Assembly (NCBI GenBank): GCA_949152475.1
Contig: OX424567.1
Coordinates: forward strand, 29,661,402 to 29,725,401
Direction: 5' to 3'
Length of the DNA: 64,000 nucleotides
DNA from: Terebella lapidaria
Lineage: Eukaryota; Annelida; Polychaeta; Terebellida; Terebellidae
A model generated the notes under the pieces. That model saw nothing but the letters and a program-made list of their open reading frames with translations. It made no database searches and was not told the origin of the DNA. The position numbers and the translations under genes are program-made. Below, in pieces: positions 21,491 to 32,325 of the stretch; the stretch's first letter is position 1; each line of letters begins with the position of its first letter.

Positions 21491-24400
21491 CTATTGACGT
21501 CCCACGCAAGATGGAGGACAAATACAGTTGGGTCCACACTGGCACCGCTCTGCAGGGGGCACATTTCGTCCGCACTTACAGCCTAAAAACAAATTTAAAG
21601 ATTTCATTGAAATGCGTTCAGCACTGACCTTGAAATGGAAATATTGAACACACTAAACTTTCCTGTGAATTGTGTGCATGTAAAACCTAGACATGATGTG
21701 GCTATAGGTGAACGTGGTGATATATGAACACAAATACCTACCATTCTGGCACTTGCAGCGGCCCACACAAGATGGCGGACATTTACAGTCCGGTCCGCAC
21801 TGACACCGCTCGCTAGGGGGCACTTGTGGGCCACACTTGCACCCTGCGACGAAATGCATTATCTTAGGCAAAATATCAGCGAATACTTTAGATCCTGCGA
21901 GCAAGACCACCTGTTACGACTGATGCTGTGCCACTTTCCTTGATCCGGATCATCTTTTCTAATGATGTAAATCAGTTTTCCCTGGATCCTTATCTGAACT
22001 CAAGAACTCACCATTCTGGCACTTGCAGCGGCCTACACAAGATGGCGGACATCTGCAATCAGGTCCACACTGACACCGCTCGCCAGGGGGCACTTCTGGG
22101 CCACACTTACAACCTGAAGGACATATTTATAGCATACACTCTTGCTGAGAACATTTTAACTCTAACACTTTATGGTGAGAACACATTGTATGAAATATAG
22201 CATTGATATCAAAAGAGCACGCAAACTAACAGGAAATGGTGCACGATATGCAAGTGTATCATTTTGAAAAATGTGCAGCTAGTGGAAGTGAATTGCAGTA
22301 AACGAGGGTTGTGTCCAAGTTGGTTAACACGTAGATTTAATTATAATTCTCTTTACAGCAGGCTACCATCCCACCTACCATTCTGACACTTGCAGCGGCC
22401 CACACATGATGGCGGGCATCCGCAGTTCGGTCCACACTGACATCGCTCGCCTGGGGGCTCATCTGAGCCACATTTGCAACCTGAAGTGAGTATAAATGCG
22501 CTTATGGACTGTATTCAAGCTTTACTATTTCGAGTTAGTCTTCTTTTATTTGAAATTCAAGCTTTTATAAGCGATAATTTGATCATGTTTATGTTCCTTT
22601 CTCACTAGCTTCTCCCTATAGAAGATTTTTGTTCGTCTCGGGATAGTTTTTTTATGAATAAAGAGTAGAAATTTCGAATGATAAGTACAATAGTCCGACC
22701 ATTTCCAAAAAATGATTTTCAATTACTACCTAACATTACAAGAGAACAACATGCAAGTGATAACATATGATCTACCAAGCTCACCATTCTGGCACTTGCA
22801 GCGTCCCACACAAGATGGCGGACATTTGCAATCGGGTCCGCATTGACATCGTTCGCCAGGGGGCACTTCCGATCCACACTTGCAGCCTGAAGGACATAAT
22901 TACATTATTATTGAAAACATCAGGTGTACAGTAGAAACAACTATATATCGCACAGACTCTGCCCAGGAAGACGCCTCCATGGCTTCGGATAGCAATATCT
23001 GTTCGGGCTTCGTTTCTATCCCGAAAAATAGAATGATAAAATTACTAAATTTACACATTTGATAAGAAGAGATGGATATTACTCAAACACTCTAATTATA
23101 ACCACTTCCACAATTTGTGTGAACTTGGAGTCCATGCTTTCGGCTTTAAATAAGGATATATATTTTCTATATTCGATTGTCCGCTTGTCAAGGCGGATCG
23201 CTACACCTTTTCACACACTATTAATCTGAGTTGGTGTCGGAACCATCGTTGCTATCATGCTTCTTTGTGATACAGAACTACATCATCGTCCCCCCCCCCC
23301 CCCAAAAAAAAAAACCCCTACCATTCTGGCACTTGCATCGACCCACACAAGATGGTGGACATTTGCAGTTTGGTCCACACTGGCACCGCTCGCCAGGGGG
23401 CACATCCGGTCCACACTTGCAGCCTGTGGAAAGATTCACTCTTTCAGTTAAATAAGTTTAGTACTCAGCTAAGGAGCTCTTCCAAACAATATATTTCACC
23501 AACATTACAGCAGAATAAATCATTAATAAATAAAAATATAAGAAGATTCGAAACTGAAAAAAAAGTTATTTATGAAACCCACCGTTTTGACACTTGCATC
23601 GTCCCACACAAGATGGCGGACAATTGCAGTCGGGTCCACACTGGCACCGCTCGCCAGGGGGCGTCCCTGGGCCACACTTGCAGCCTGAAGGACAGAAAAA
23701 AAGGAACATTTATTTTTGCTCTAATGAGATGGACAGTAGAAACAAACATGTATCACTCACAGTCTACCTCTGACGACATCGGTGTGTCTTCGGATATTTC
23801 ACCGGCATTTATTTCTATTCCAAAAGTGAAGTACCTAATTGCTAACATTGAACATTTGAGATAAGATTTTACACTTTTTTTTCAAATCTTGCTTTGAAGG
23901 ATGCATTTATTTTGTCGGTATTCATTTGTGATTGCCCCTGATCATTTGTCTCGGTTTGTCTTCATTGTCATACAAATGGTGGGGAATTTAGTGGTTAAAG
24001 CTTTTCACTCACTTTTAATCTGAGTTCGTGTCTGACATATTGTCACTATTATGTTGTATAATTCACATGATTCGTCAACAGTATGAAGCATTCACATGGA
24101 TCAAAAGACAAGAATGAATCAATGCATAATTTCTGAGAAGTTTTTTTTTTCAAGAGTTCTTAGGTTGTATTTTGCCGAATTTCCCACTTTTCTCCTTGAT
24201 TGTTTCCCTTCCTGATATCACAGCTGCGGAACTCTATCATTTAAACAAATATGTATCTGTGATAACCCACCATTCTGGCACTTGCAGCGCCCCACACAAG
24301 ATGGCGGACATCTGCAATTTGGGCCACACTGGCACCGCTGACCAGGGGGCACATCCGTTCCACATTTGCAGCCTGAAAGGATGATTTACACTGTTGTTGA

Positions 24401-27400
24401 AAATATTCGAAATCTAGCACTCTGTGGTGAGAAACATGGGATAGAAAATCGTACTAGTATCAAAAGTGCGATCGTGAGCAAGCAAAAAGTGTATCAGCTT
24501 AAACACAGTTCAGCTTCAATTGTCCTGATGTGCACGAGATGTTCGTTCTAGCTCAATGTTTGTTAACATATATATTTTCCTGGTTCTCAGTACAGAATGC
24601 TGCTATCCCACCTACCATTCTGGCACTTGCAGCGTCCCACACAAGATGGCGGACATTTGCAGTTGGGTCCGCACTGGCACCGCTCGCTAGGGGGCACATC
24701 CGGTCCACACTTGCAGCCTGTGGAAAAATCACTCTCTTGTTGAAATATATTCGGCCTCAGCGGAAGAACGTCTCCCGGACTATTTATTTTGAACATTATA
24801 AAACAACAGCTCAGCAAAGGGACAAAAACTGAAACGCACCATTCTGGCACTTGCAGCGGCCTACACACGATGGCGGACATCTGCAATCGGGTCCACACTG
24901 ACATCGCTCGCCAGGGGGCACATCTGGGCCACACTTGCAGCCTGAAGAAATGAGGCTATAATGTTTTCATCTATTGACAGCATTCATGAACTGATTGATT
25001 ATTATGTTGCAGATCATTTTCGCCATTCTTAATATCAACTGGATCCTCACGTTGGGTGTCATGGTTTCTGACCCCCACCCCACCCCCAGGAATTCATAGT
25101 TTGCAAATGACATACCAATTTAGGTATCAGCATAATATATAATCACCAATTTAAACAGATAAATTATTCAAATGCTATAACGCTGTGTATATTTCTTGAG
25201 CAATTCCAAATATCATAATATGATTATTATAAAGCCAACAAGAACCATAAAATGGATAACGTTTGTAATGGAACAAAGTACAAGTGGCCCTAAAGATTGA
25301 TACATGTATCTATGTATATATATATTGCACTCTTGTTAAAAATCTATTCAGTATTGAGTGAATAAAAATCATCGAGGTTTCTTCATATTTTGGAAGTTAT
25401 TAGTAAATCATATTTATTGTGTTGTAAAAAAACGTATCCATATTGGTCATAAGTGGGTGTAATATGTTTCGGTCTTTTCCTATTTATATATTTATTTATA
25501 ACTTGGCTTCGAATAGAGGATATTCAGGGAATATATGACTATACTTGACCTACCATTCTGGCACTTGCATCGTCCTACGCAAGATGGCGGACATCTACAT
25601 TTCGGTCCACACTGGCACCGGTCGCTAGGGGGCACCTCTGGGCCACACTTGCAGCCTGTGGAGAGTAAAGCGTGAGGATTCTATTTATAAAATATATAAA
25701 GCAACATTCATATATATCTTTTGATCTCACTAGCAGCCAGTTGGTTTATTTTGGGCAGTAATTATTTATGTAAATATAAAAGCAAAAAACATAGTAAAGC
25801 GTTTGTGTTCAGTTTTTTTCTTGTATATGCCTGTTGTTCAATATGTTAACTTCTCGGTGTTGAAATTTTCTTGTATATATTTAACTATCCCGCCTCAAAT
25901 CGTGTTTTGTTGTGTTTCAAGACAGTTTTATTTTGTTGAATGGATATTGTTTTTTTTACATAATAGCAGTAATATTTATTTTCTATCGAAGTTTTCGTGA
26001 CCAACTGTTTAAGACGGAAAAGCCCCAAAAGTGACACACATGAACCTTGCCTGTTCACTGTCAGATACAAGTAACATTGTACAACGGTCAAGTAGTGTCC
26101 GAGTGACTGATGAAAACCTGCGTCGTTAATTATCCTTATCTGATCGTAGCTATATAGCGATAAGACTAAGTTCGTGCAAAGGCTTTTCATGGTAAATATA
26201 CAGGGTGGGCACCGAAAACAAGGTGCATTTTAGTTGAGATATGCAGATGATTTGAAGAGTGAGAATTTTATTAGGATTGAATAATGTGAATTTTTTTCAT
26301 ATCATGGCCAAACATACATCCTGTTTATGTATTAGCACCTTTGGTATCATAATGAATTGGTTATCAAGGAGTCACGACTTCAGAAGTAGCAAAACGAGCC
26401 ATATCCCTCCTTGGGCTTTATCAAGGCAAAGTCCAGTTTTCCAGAATAGATGAGGGTCATCGATCATTATTTCAAAAGTACAGGGGAGTTGTCACAAGAC
26501 AACATGAATTGGAGGGTAACTTCAATGAAATAGCATAAAAATGTAATGTGTTTAAAACTGGTGCTGTGTTTGTCTACGTGATTGACCAATCGGAACACCG
26601 GTCATTCTGTTTGACTCAGAACTGTGAGGATCAGTCAAGATATTCGTCATCTTTATTTATTATCCATTACTGATCATGTCTTTCGACATTCTCAACCAAA
26701 ATTTGTGTTATCTCATTGTTTGTAATGCATATTGTTTGGTTTTAATAAACAATTGGTTTGATTCTAACCTAGAATGTCTACACCTAGTGGTAAAAATCCC
26801 TCACCATGTTCCTCAATAGGTGGAGCCTCCACAAAGCTAGACCCTGGCGGTCAGTAAATTTAATACCCTTCATTGAATTTCCTCCAGTTGGTATTCAAGT
26901 CCAGTCTGAGCAACAAGCAGCAAGTTTTCTTTCCACCCTCTTCCAACCCAAACAATAATTGGGTCAATGCTTGGGTAGTATAGATCCTCCAGATATCCAT
27001 GTGTTTGTAAAAGTTTTAAACTTGTCATATACATGTCGTGTCGTATTCCTACTATATGATATTTCATTGTATCGCAAACTGCTTGAGCTCATAGTATAGT
27101 TGAATAAATTAGTTTTATAGCCCAGTGGGTGTGTCATGTTTAAACATGCATTTGGTCATTCTGGTATCATTGATCACACAATGCACTGCTCATTATGTTA
27201 CTGTTTTTGCCAACTTTCAGGACCCTTTTATTTAGCTCACCCTGTACAACGTCATTATCAGTCCACGGCTTCTAGCTTGTTTTTAGTCGGTTTATAATGG
27301 TTTAGTCGGAAAAAACGACCAAATTAAGATGCCCATTTTCTAAAAATCTAGCTATATCCAGGAAAATAATCCTTCCTGATAAGCTATTTTGTGAGGACAA

Positions 27401-27542
27401 CAGAATCCAAGAAATACAAACTAAATTAGTGAAAAATTATATCTACTCGTGTGTACTGAATCGATTGTTCAAATTAACAACAAACCAAACACAAATGTAT
27501 GAAATGCATACCTTGATCACACTTGCAGCCCGCTCCAGGCAT
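21491..27542 (-). CDS. MT-B: eleven-domain metallothionein, 12 exons, 380 aa
   Basis: Metallothioneins chelate zinc, copper or cadmium in the cytosol through cysteine thiolates. Minus-strand exons are 27512-27542 (start, MPGAGCKCDQ), 25554-25655, 24840-24941, 24616-24717, 24271-24372, 23583-23684, 23322-23423, 22785-22886, 22379-22480, 22012-22113, 21742-21843 and the terminal 21491-21582 (TAG). The ten internal exons are each exactly 102 bp, phase 1 on both sides, each with nine cysteines on the plan GCKCGPxVPPxERCQCG, CKCPPSCVGRCKCQN. Exon 1 adds two cysteines and the last exon seven, giving 99, or eleven times nine. The domain pattern is CxC-x3-CxC-x9-CxC-x3-CxC-x3-C joined by VGR linkers, so each intron cuts a domain after its first CxC. 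Usual mollusc metallothioneins have two domains. A TATA box and paired MRE cores lie upstream. All splice sites are GT/AG. Bound metal cannot be told from sequence. Confidence 0.92.
23290..23318. repeat. Poly(C)/poly(A) tract beside a metallothionein donor site
   Basis: A run of C followed by a run of A ends a few bases from the donor side of exon 23322-23423. It leaves the GT donor intact. Confidence 0.9.
26200..27246. mobile_element. About 1.05-kb DNA-transposon-like element in MT-B intron 1
   Basis: The left end is TACAGGGTGGGC and the right end, reverse complemented, is GTACAGGGTGAGC, giving short terminal inverted repeats. The body lacks a recognisable transposase; a 65-codon minus frame (26870-27067) has no motif I know. 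It sits in the 1.86-kb first intron of MT-B, the gene's longest intron. Confidence 0.55.
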
Positions 27543-27742
27543 ATTGTCCAATGGTTGATCCTCACAACTTTAGCTCCTCCCCTTGATTCGACTGAGCAGT
27601 CTAACTGTGTCTCCTCCTCTCTTCAGCAGTCTCTCTCTGTCTCGAAGTTCTCTCGCTTTCTCTTGTTTTCTCGTCTCTGTTTCTTCTCGTCTCGGGACTC
27701 GTCTCTGTTGGTTCTGTTGGGCTGTGGGACTTGATGAGCTTC

Positions 27743-27749
27743 TTTTATA
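27743..27749 (-). promoter_or_regulatory. TATA box of MT-B
   Basis: Minus-strand TATAAAA lies about 200 bases before the MT-B start codon. The region between is a GA-rich 5' leader (CT-rich on the plus strand), and the probable transcription start is about 27715-27720. It is the only good TATA in this interval. Confidence 0.7.
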
Positions 27750-27825
27750 AGAGATGGAAACTGCGCATACGAAATGGGAAGAGTTTAGTGCCGTGTGAAA
27801 TTTGTCACATCATTCCATTGTCTTT

Positions 27826-27907
27826 TGCACACAGCACTCAAAAATGAGTGACTTTGAGTCAATCCGCACGTTTCACATTTTCCTGAAGAGTTTTGGTACC
27901 GTGTGCA
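27826..27907. promoter_or_regulatory. Paired metal-response-element module 1 (MT-B promoter)
   Basis: TGCACAC (27826-27832, plus) faces a second core at 27901-27907 (GTGTGCA, so TGCACACGG on the minus strand), which fits the MTF-1 core TGCRCNC with part of its GG extension. TTTCACATTT lies between them at 27871, and a TGAGTCA AP-1-like word is near 27855. The module is about 75-160 bases upstream of the TATA box, a typical position for metallothionein MREs. Confidence 0.65.
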
Positions 27908-28710
27908 TAAATCGGTCAATAACTGTTCCACTACTGAGGTTAATCTGAAAGTATTCTACACATATATGATAACATGACAATTTTATTAGTTGATTCTCGG
28001 AATTAGTGATGTTTCATTGCGGTTACAAATGGGGCGAAAATAATACGGTTGTAATCATCGGCCTACATTTAACATAATAAAAATTGTATTTTAGTTTAAT
28101 AATTGGTAAATGTCTCGACAAATCAATATTCATGATATCTTGTTTATATTGTGTAGTTTGATATCATTAATTCTATGCCAAGCGGGAACAATAACATCGA
28201 CATATAGGGCAGTGAAAAATGTGAATCACAGCGGAGATGAAATGTGAAGCTTTGGCCATGTGACCGACATGTGAATCTTTATCAGCTCGGGTATCTAGGC
28301 CTGATTTGCTTATATCATCCCACCGCTTTCACATTTCGACTCTTGTTAACCTTCAACAGGCGAACGAGTTATCAACATGAATATTGAACAGCATGAACAA
28401 TCGATTGATAGGCGAATGATGTCAGCCTTGCCGGCTTGCACTCACAATTATGTACCATATATGTTGCAGAATAAAAGATACTTATTGACCTGTTGTTTAC
28501 CGGGGACGAACGATTAACGAATGTTTGATGTCGTGCAAAATAAACAATTGATACACTGTATATTAAACAAAATATGTTGTTGTTATTTGATTATATCCAA
28601 ATGCATCACCCCCTATTACCTTTTCTCTGCGGTTCACTACTTTTGAGATATATGTATTTTGTACAATCGGTGAAAAATTACATGAATGTGAATTGGAAAT
28701 TTCCATCGTT

Positions 28711-28796
28711 TGCACACGACACTAAAGCTTATCAGGGCTTTAGTCAGGTGACGTATTGACTGCTTCACATTTCTGCCTGGTTTTACGTCGTGTGCA
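28711..28796. promoter_or_regulatory. Paired metal-response-element module 2
   Basis: TGCACACGAC (28711) and an inverted core at 28790-28796 (GTGTGCA) flank CTTCACATTTC near 28763. The arrangement is the same as the module at 27826-27907, about 1 kb upstream of the MT-B TATA box. Confidence 0.55.
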
Positions 28797-29177
28797 CGAG
28801 GAAGTATAACCCTTTATGCCGTTATGTGTTCGTCGCATCATATGATCCATTAATAAATATGGATGTCAGTCATTATTTACTAATTGAATTTCCTCTATTT
28901 TAGGAATGCATTGCTTGTCTAAAAGATGTGATTAACAGTTGCATTGTCGTTTTTACTGCTGAGTATTCTAGTTGGTAATACCGAGTATTGAATAACTTAT
29001 CTAATTCTTTGATGTACATGTTGATTTGTGCAATGTGAAAATGACATTCTCCCGTTTCTCTTCACTATGAAAACACAAACCGCTAATGAATACATTTTCG
29101 TGTGTATTTCTGTGAATGCTTAAATGTGACATGATTCAACCCCAAATCCTATGTTTGGTGTAATTTTTGTCTGATTT

Positions 29178-29249
29178 TGCACACAACACAAATATCTCTG
29201 GATGTCACATCTGTTTCACGTTTTGCTTGAGACATTCGTACCGTGTGCA
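29178..29249. promoter_or_regulatory. Paired metal-response-element module 3
   Basis: TGCACAC (29178-29184) and inverted GTGTGCA (29243-29249, minus TGCACACGG) flank GTTTCACGTTTT, a one-base variant of the central word. It is about 1.4 kb upstream of the MT-B TATA box. Confidence 0.5.
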
Positions 29250-29659
29250 AAAGCAAACATATAGTAATGCTTCTCTTGAGAGGGTTGTCACTATCTTTTC
29301 GAAGCTTTAGGAAGCAAGTAGATAGGTGAGTGGTATTTGAGATATCAATTTATTGTGAATGTTCTATCACTTCCATCTGGAATCTATGATTTACATACAT
29401 GTTATAAATCTGCTACAGAAATGTTACTGGAACAAATAATGTGATTGTAAGTAAGTAATTTATTTGAACAGCATGACAACCAAAATATGTATGACATGGA
29501 TGTTGTTCGGGCAACACGTACATAGCACGGAACCGTCTTCCTGTAACCGTCTTCCGCTACCACCACTAACCGTCTCACTCTTATAATTGACGTGCACTCT
29601 CCCCTACGGTGGCTTATTTGTGCCCTATTTATTTTTTTGTACTTCACAGAAAATAAATT

Positions 29660-30250
29660 CCAGAACTAAAACTGTATTCGCTCCAGCTAAAATATTTTCG
29701 CTGCAGCTAAAGTAGTTTAGCTCCAGTTAAAATATTTTTGCTGCAGCTAAAATTATTTTCGCCCCAGTCAGAACATTTTCGCTGCTGCTAAAATTATTTT
29801 AGCTCCAGTTGAATCATTTTCGTTGCAGCTAAAAGTATTTTCGCCCCAGCGAAATACAAAACAATTTTCGCACCAGCTAGAATATTTTTGCTGCAGCTAA
29901 AACTATTTCGCCCGGTCTAAAATATTTCCGCTGCCGCTATTCATCTCAGCCAAAATGTTTTCGCTGCAGCTAAAACTATTTCAGCTCCAGCTAAAATATT
30001 TTCGTTTGAGCTAACACAATTAAGCCCAACTAAAATATTTTCGCTGCAGCTAAAGCTATTTGATAACATGATGTTTAACTGTCAGACCGAAAATAAAAAC
30101 ATATTTTAGTTGGATTGAAAATAATTTTTAAGCAACGGACCCTGTTTTGTTTGCTCGGAATGCTTGATACTGGGTATTGATTCCACGTCCATTAGCTGCA
30201 GCGACATTTTTTTTAGCTAGAGCGAAAATATTTTAAACTGCAGCGTTGAT
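29660..30250. repeat. Degenerate minisatellite of AGCTAAAATATTTTCGCTGC-type units
   Basis: Many imperfect repeats of GCAGCTAAAATATTTTCGCTG and CCAGCTAAAATATTTT units with a period of roughly 25-30 bp. Part of the unit is palindromic (AGCTGCAGCT). No frame or known element was recognised. Confidence 0.8.
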
Positions 30251-30399
30251 GTAAACAGGACTCCCTGATGCTTAGCACATAATAACACAATATTACTACA
30301 TATTAATATCACCACACCACAGACGGCGAAAATGAATATTACTGCGAAAATGAATATTTCATGATAAACATTGTTTTCTTGCATCTTTATCTTGTTACC

Positions 30400-30912
30400 T
30401 ACGGAAGCGTATTGCTGCCAGGCCTGAAATTTTTTATCGCAAAATTATGAGTTGATAACTCGAAATTTCGAGTAAATATCTCAAAATTTCGGGATAATAT
30501 TTCCAAATTTTGACTTATTATCTCAAACTTTTGAGATATTAAGTCAAAATTTCAAGATATTAACTCGAAAATTTGAGACAGTAAGTCGAACTTTCCATTT
30601 CAAAATTTCGAGATAGTCACTCAAAATTTCGAGATATCAACTCGAAATTTCGAGATATTGACTCGAAATTCCGATATATCAACTCGAAATTTCGAGATAT
30701 TAACTCGAGATATTACCTAATAACACGAAATTTCGATTTTTTTTCGTGACTTTTAGTTCATTCTGAGTTATTATCTCGGAATTTTGAGTTACTATCTCGA
30801 AATTTCGAGTTATTATCTCAAAATTTCGAGTTATTATCTCGACATTTTGAGTAATTATCTCGAAATTTTAAGTTAAAAAGAATTCTCCCTTGGCAGCAAT
30901 ACGGCTCCGTTG
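30400..30912. mobile_element. TIR element filled with palindromic CTCGAAATTTCGAG repeats
   Basis: The ends are ACGGAAGCGTATTGCTGCCA and, reverse complemented, ACGGAGCCGTATTGCTGCCA. Between them runs an array of about 20-bp palindromic units such as ACTCGAAATTTCGAGATATT. It can fold extensively and has no coding capacity. A non-autonomous DNA transposon is likely. Confidence 0.7.
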
Positions 30913-31890
30913 TTCCCTCTATATTATTCGGATAGTAACATTGATCCCACAAATAAATACGTGCTCTAGCAGGACACTTTTATATTGATTATGATTATAC
31001 GATAATTAAACTATACGATAACCATAACTTGTATGCTGTTGCCATGGCAACATTTCTGTATATACGATCAGTTCTTGCGTTTCATCGTTTCAAATGTAAT
31101 TATGTGGCTTCTTTCAACTTATATTTTCTTCCTTACAATAATTATGTCATGAATTATTAAATATTCATTGCATTTAGGCCCCTAGCAACAGGGATGGTTA
31201 CCATAGCAATAAAAATATGTATCCACGCACTGATCATGAAATGGTGATTGGTCAGTATTGGTAAATTAGACCTGTTTGCATTCATTCACTCATGACGTCA
31301 CAATTACTCATTATTATAGTTAAGTAGGTCTAAAATTTGACAAGGACGTTTCCACTAAAACTGTGATATCTTCATTACTAATTGAGAGATTGATATGCTG
31401 AAAGGCTATAATAATCTACGAAATGAATTTCTATCGTCAAAACTATGTTTTAGGGTTTATCAGCATTTTAAGTCTTTTGTGTCATCAATAGGAACCAAAA
31501 CCAATTCAGTAACCTTTGTTTGACAATTTGTTTTCTTTTTTTATTTTAGGCAGTAGATCTATTGCATGTTAAAACGAATATCCGAAATCTATTAGTTACA
31601 ACTCAGAGGTACAGTTTGAGGTATCAAATGTTATGTGTTATGGTAGGAAATTCGCACCACTTGGTTATATGTTCTCAAATAAAACACTGGAATCACTCGG
31701 ATAAATTTATTTTGATTTTAAAAACATTATTGATATCACAATATTTACAAAACAACCATCGTTCTGTTAGGTTTCTTGAAACATCGTGTAAATAACAAGA
31801 TTTCTGGCTCATTTTTATCAATTTACAATCAAGTCGAATAAATGTAAGCACAATACATTGATATGCAATAATCTAGGATTTCCCCCTAGG
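30913..31890. other. Intergenic sequence between MT-A and the MT-B upstream repeats
   Basis: AT-rich with no supported gene. The stretch 31140-31330 looks like dispersed repeat sequence (CAATAAAAATATGTATCC, ATGACGTCACAATTACTC), but I cannot name it. Confidence 0.4.
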
Positions 31891-32091
31891 TCCAGATCTA
31901 GTTCCAGTTGTAGATGCATTCGTCATCTGCTTGGTCATCTTTCTGACTTCTGTAAACGAAAAAAAAACGCGTAAATTTAGAGCTGATGCCATCACAGATA
32001 TTCATTAGCTTCATACCACGATAATGATCACTGATAAAAAGATCACTGATAGACGCCACAAAATAATTCCAAGAACCGAAACACACTAAGT

Positions 32092-32222
32092 ACTGTAAAA
32101 GGGGATTATTTTTGCCAGGGTGTACATTTCGCAAATTTTGCGACTTTTCAGGGTACGCAAATATACTACACCCAAATTCGCGAAATGTAAACCCTCGCGA
32201 AATAATTACCCTCTTTTACAGT
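32092..32222. mobile_element. 131-bp MITE, foldback
   Basis: ACTGTAAAAGGGGATTAT at the left is mirrored by ATAATTACCCTCTTTTACAGT at the right, and the pairing extends inward (ACATTTCGC with GCGAAATGT). It lies about 100 bp downstream of the MT-A stop. Confidence 0.75.
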
Positions 32223-32325
32223 CCATACCAATATGACTTCCCTGACCAGTGCGGGATTATTGTCGGTATACCATAAATCAATAATTGCTAACATGGCTGT
32301 TGGCATGACGACCTTATACGTACCC

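Noticed and set aside
21491..25655. Metallothionein exons as a set of separate small genes
   Set aside because: Only one start exon (27512-27542) and one stop exon (21491-21582) are found for the main array, and all ten inner exons have phase-1 splice sites on both sides.
29402..29647. 81-codon minus frame with VRRLVVVAEDGYRK
   Set aside because: It looks like a translated fragment of a dispersed repeat; no start context, no neighbouring exons and no domain I can name.
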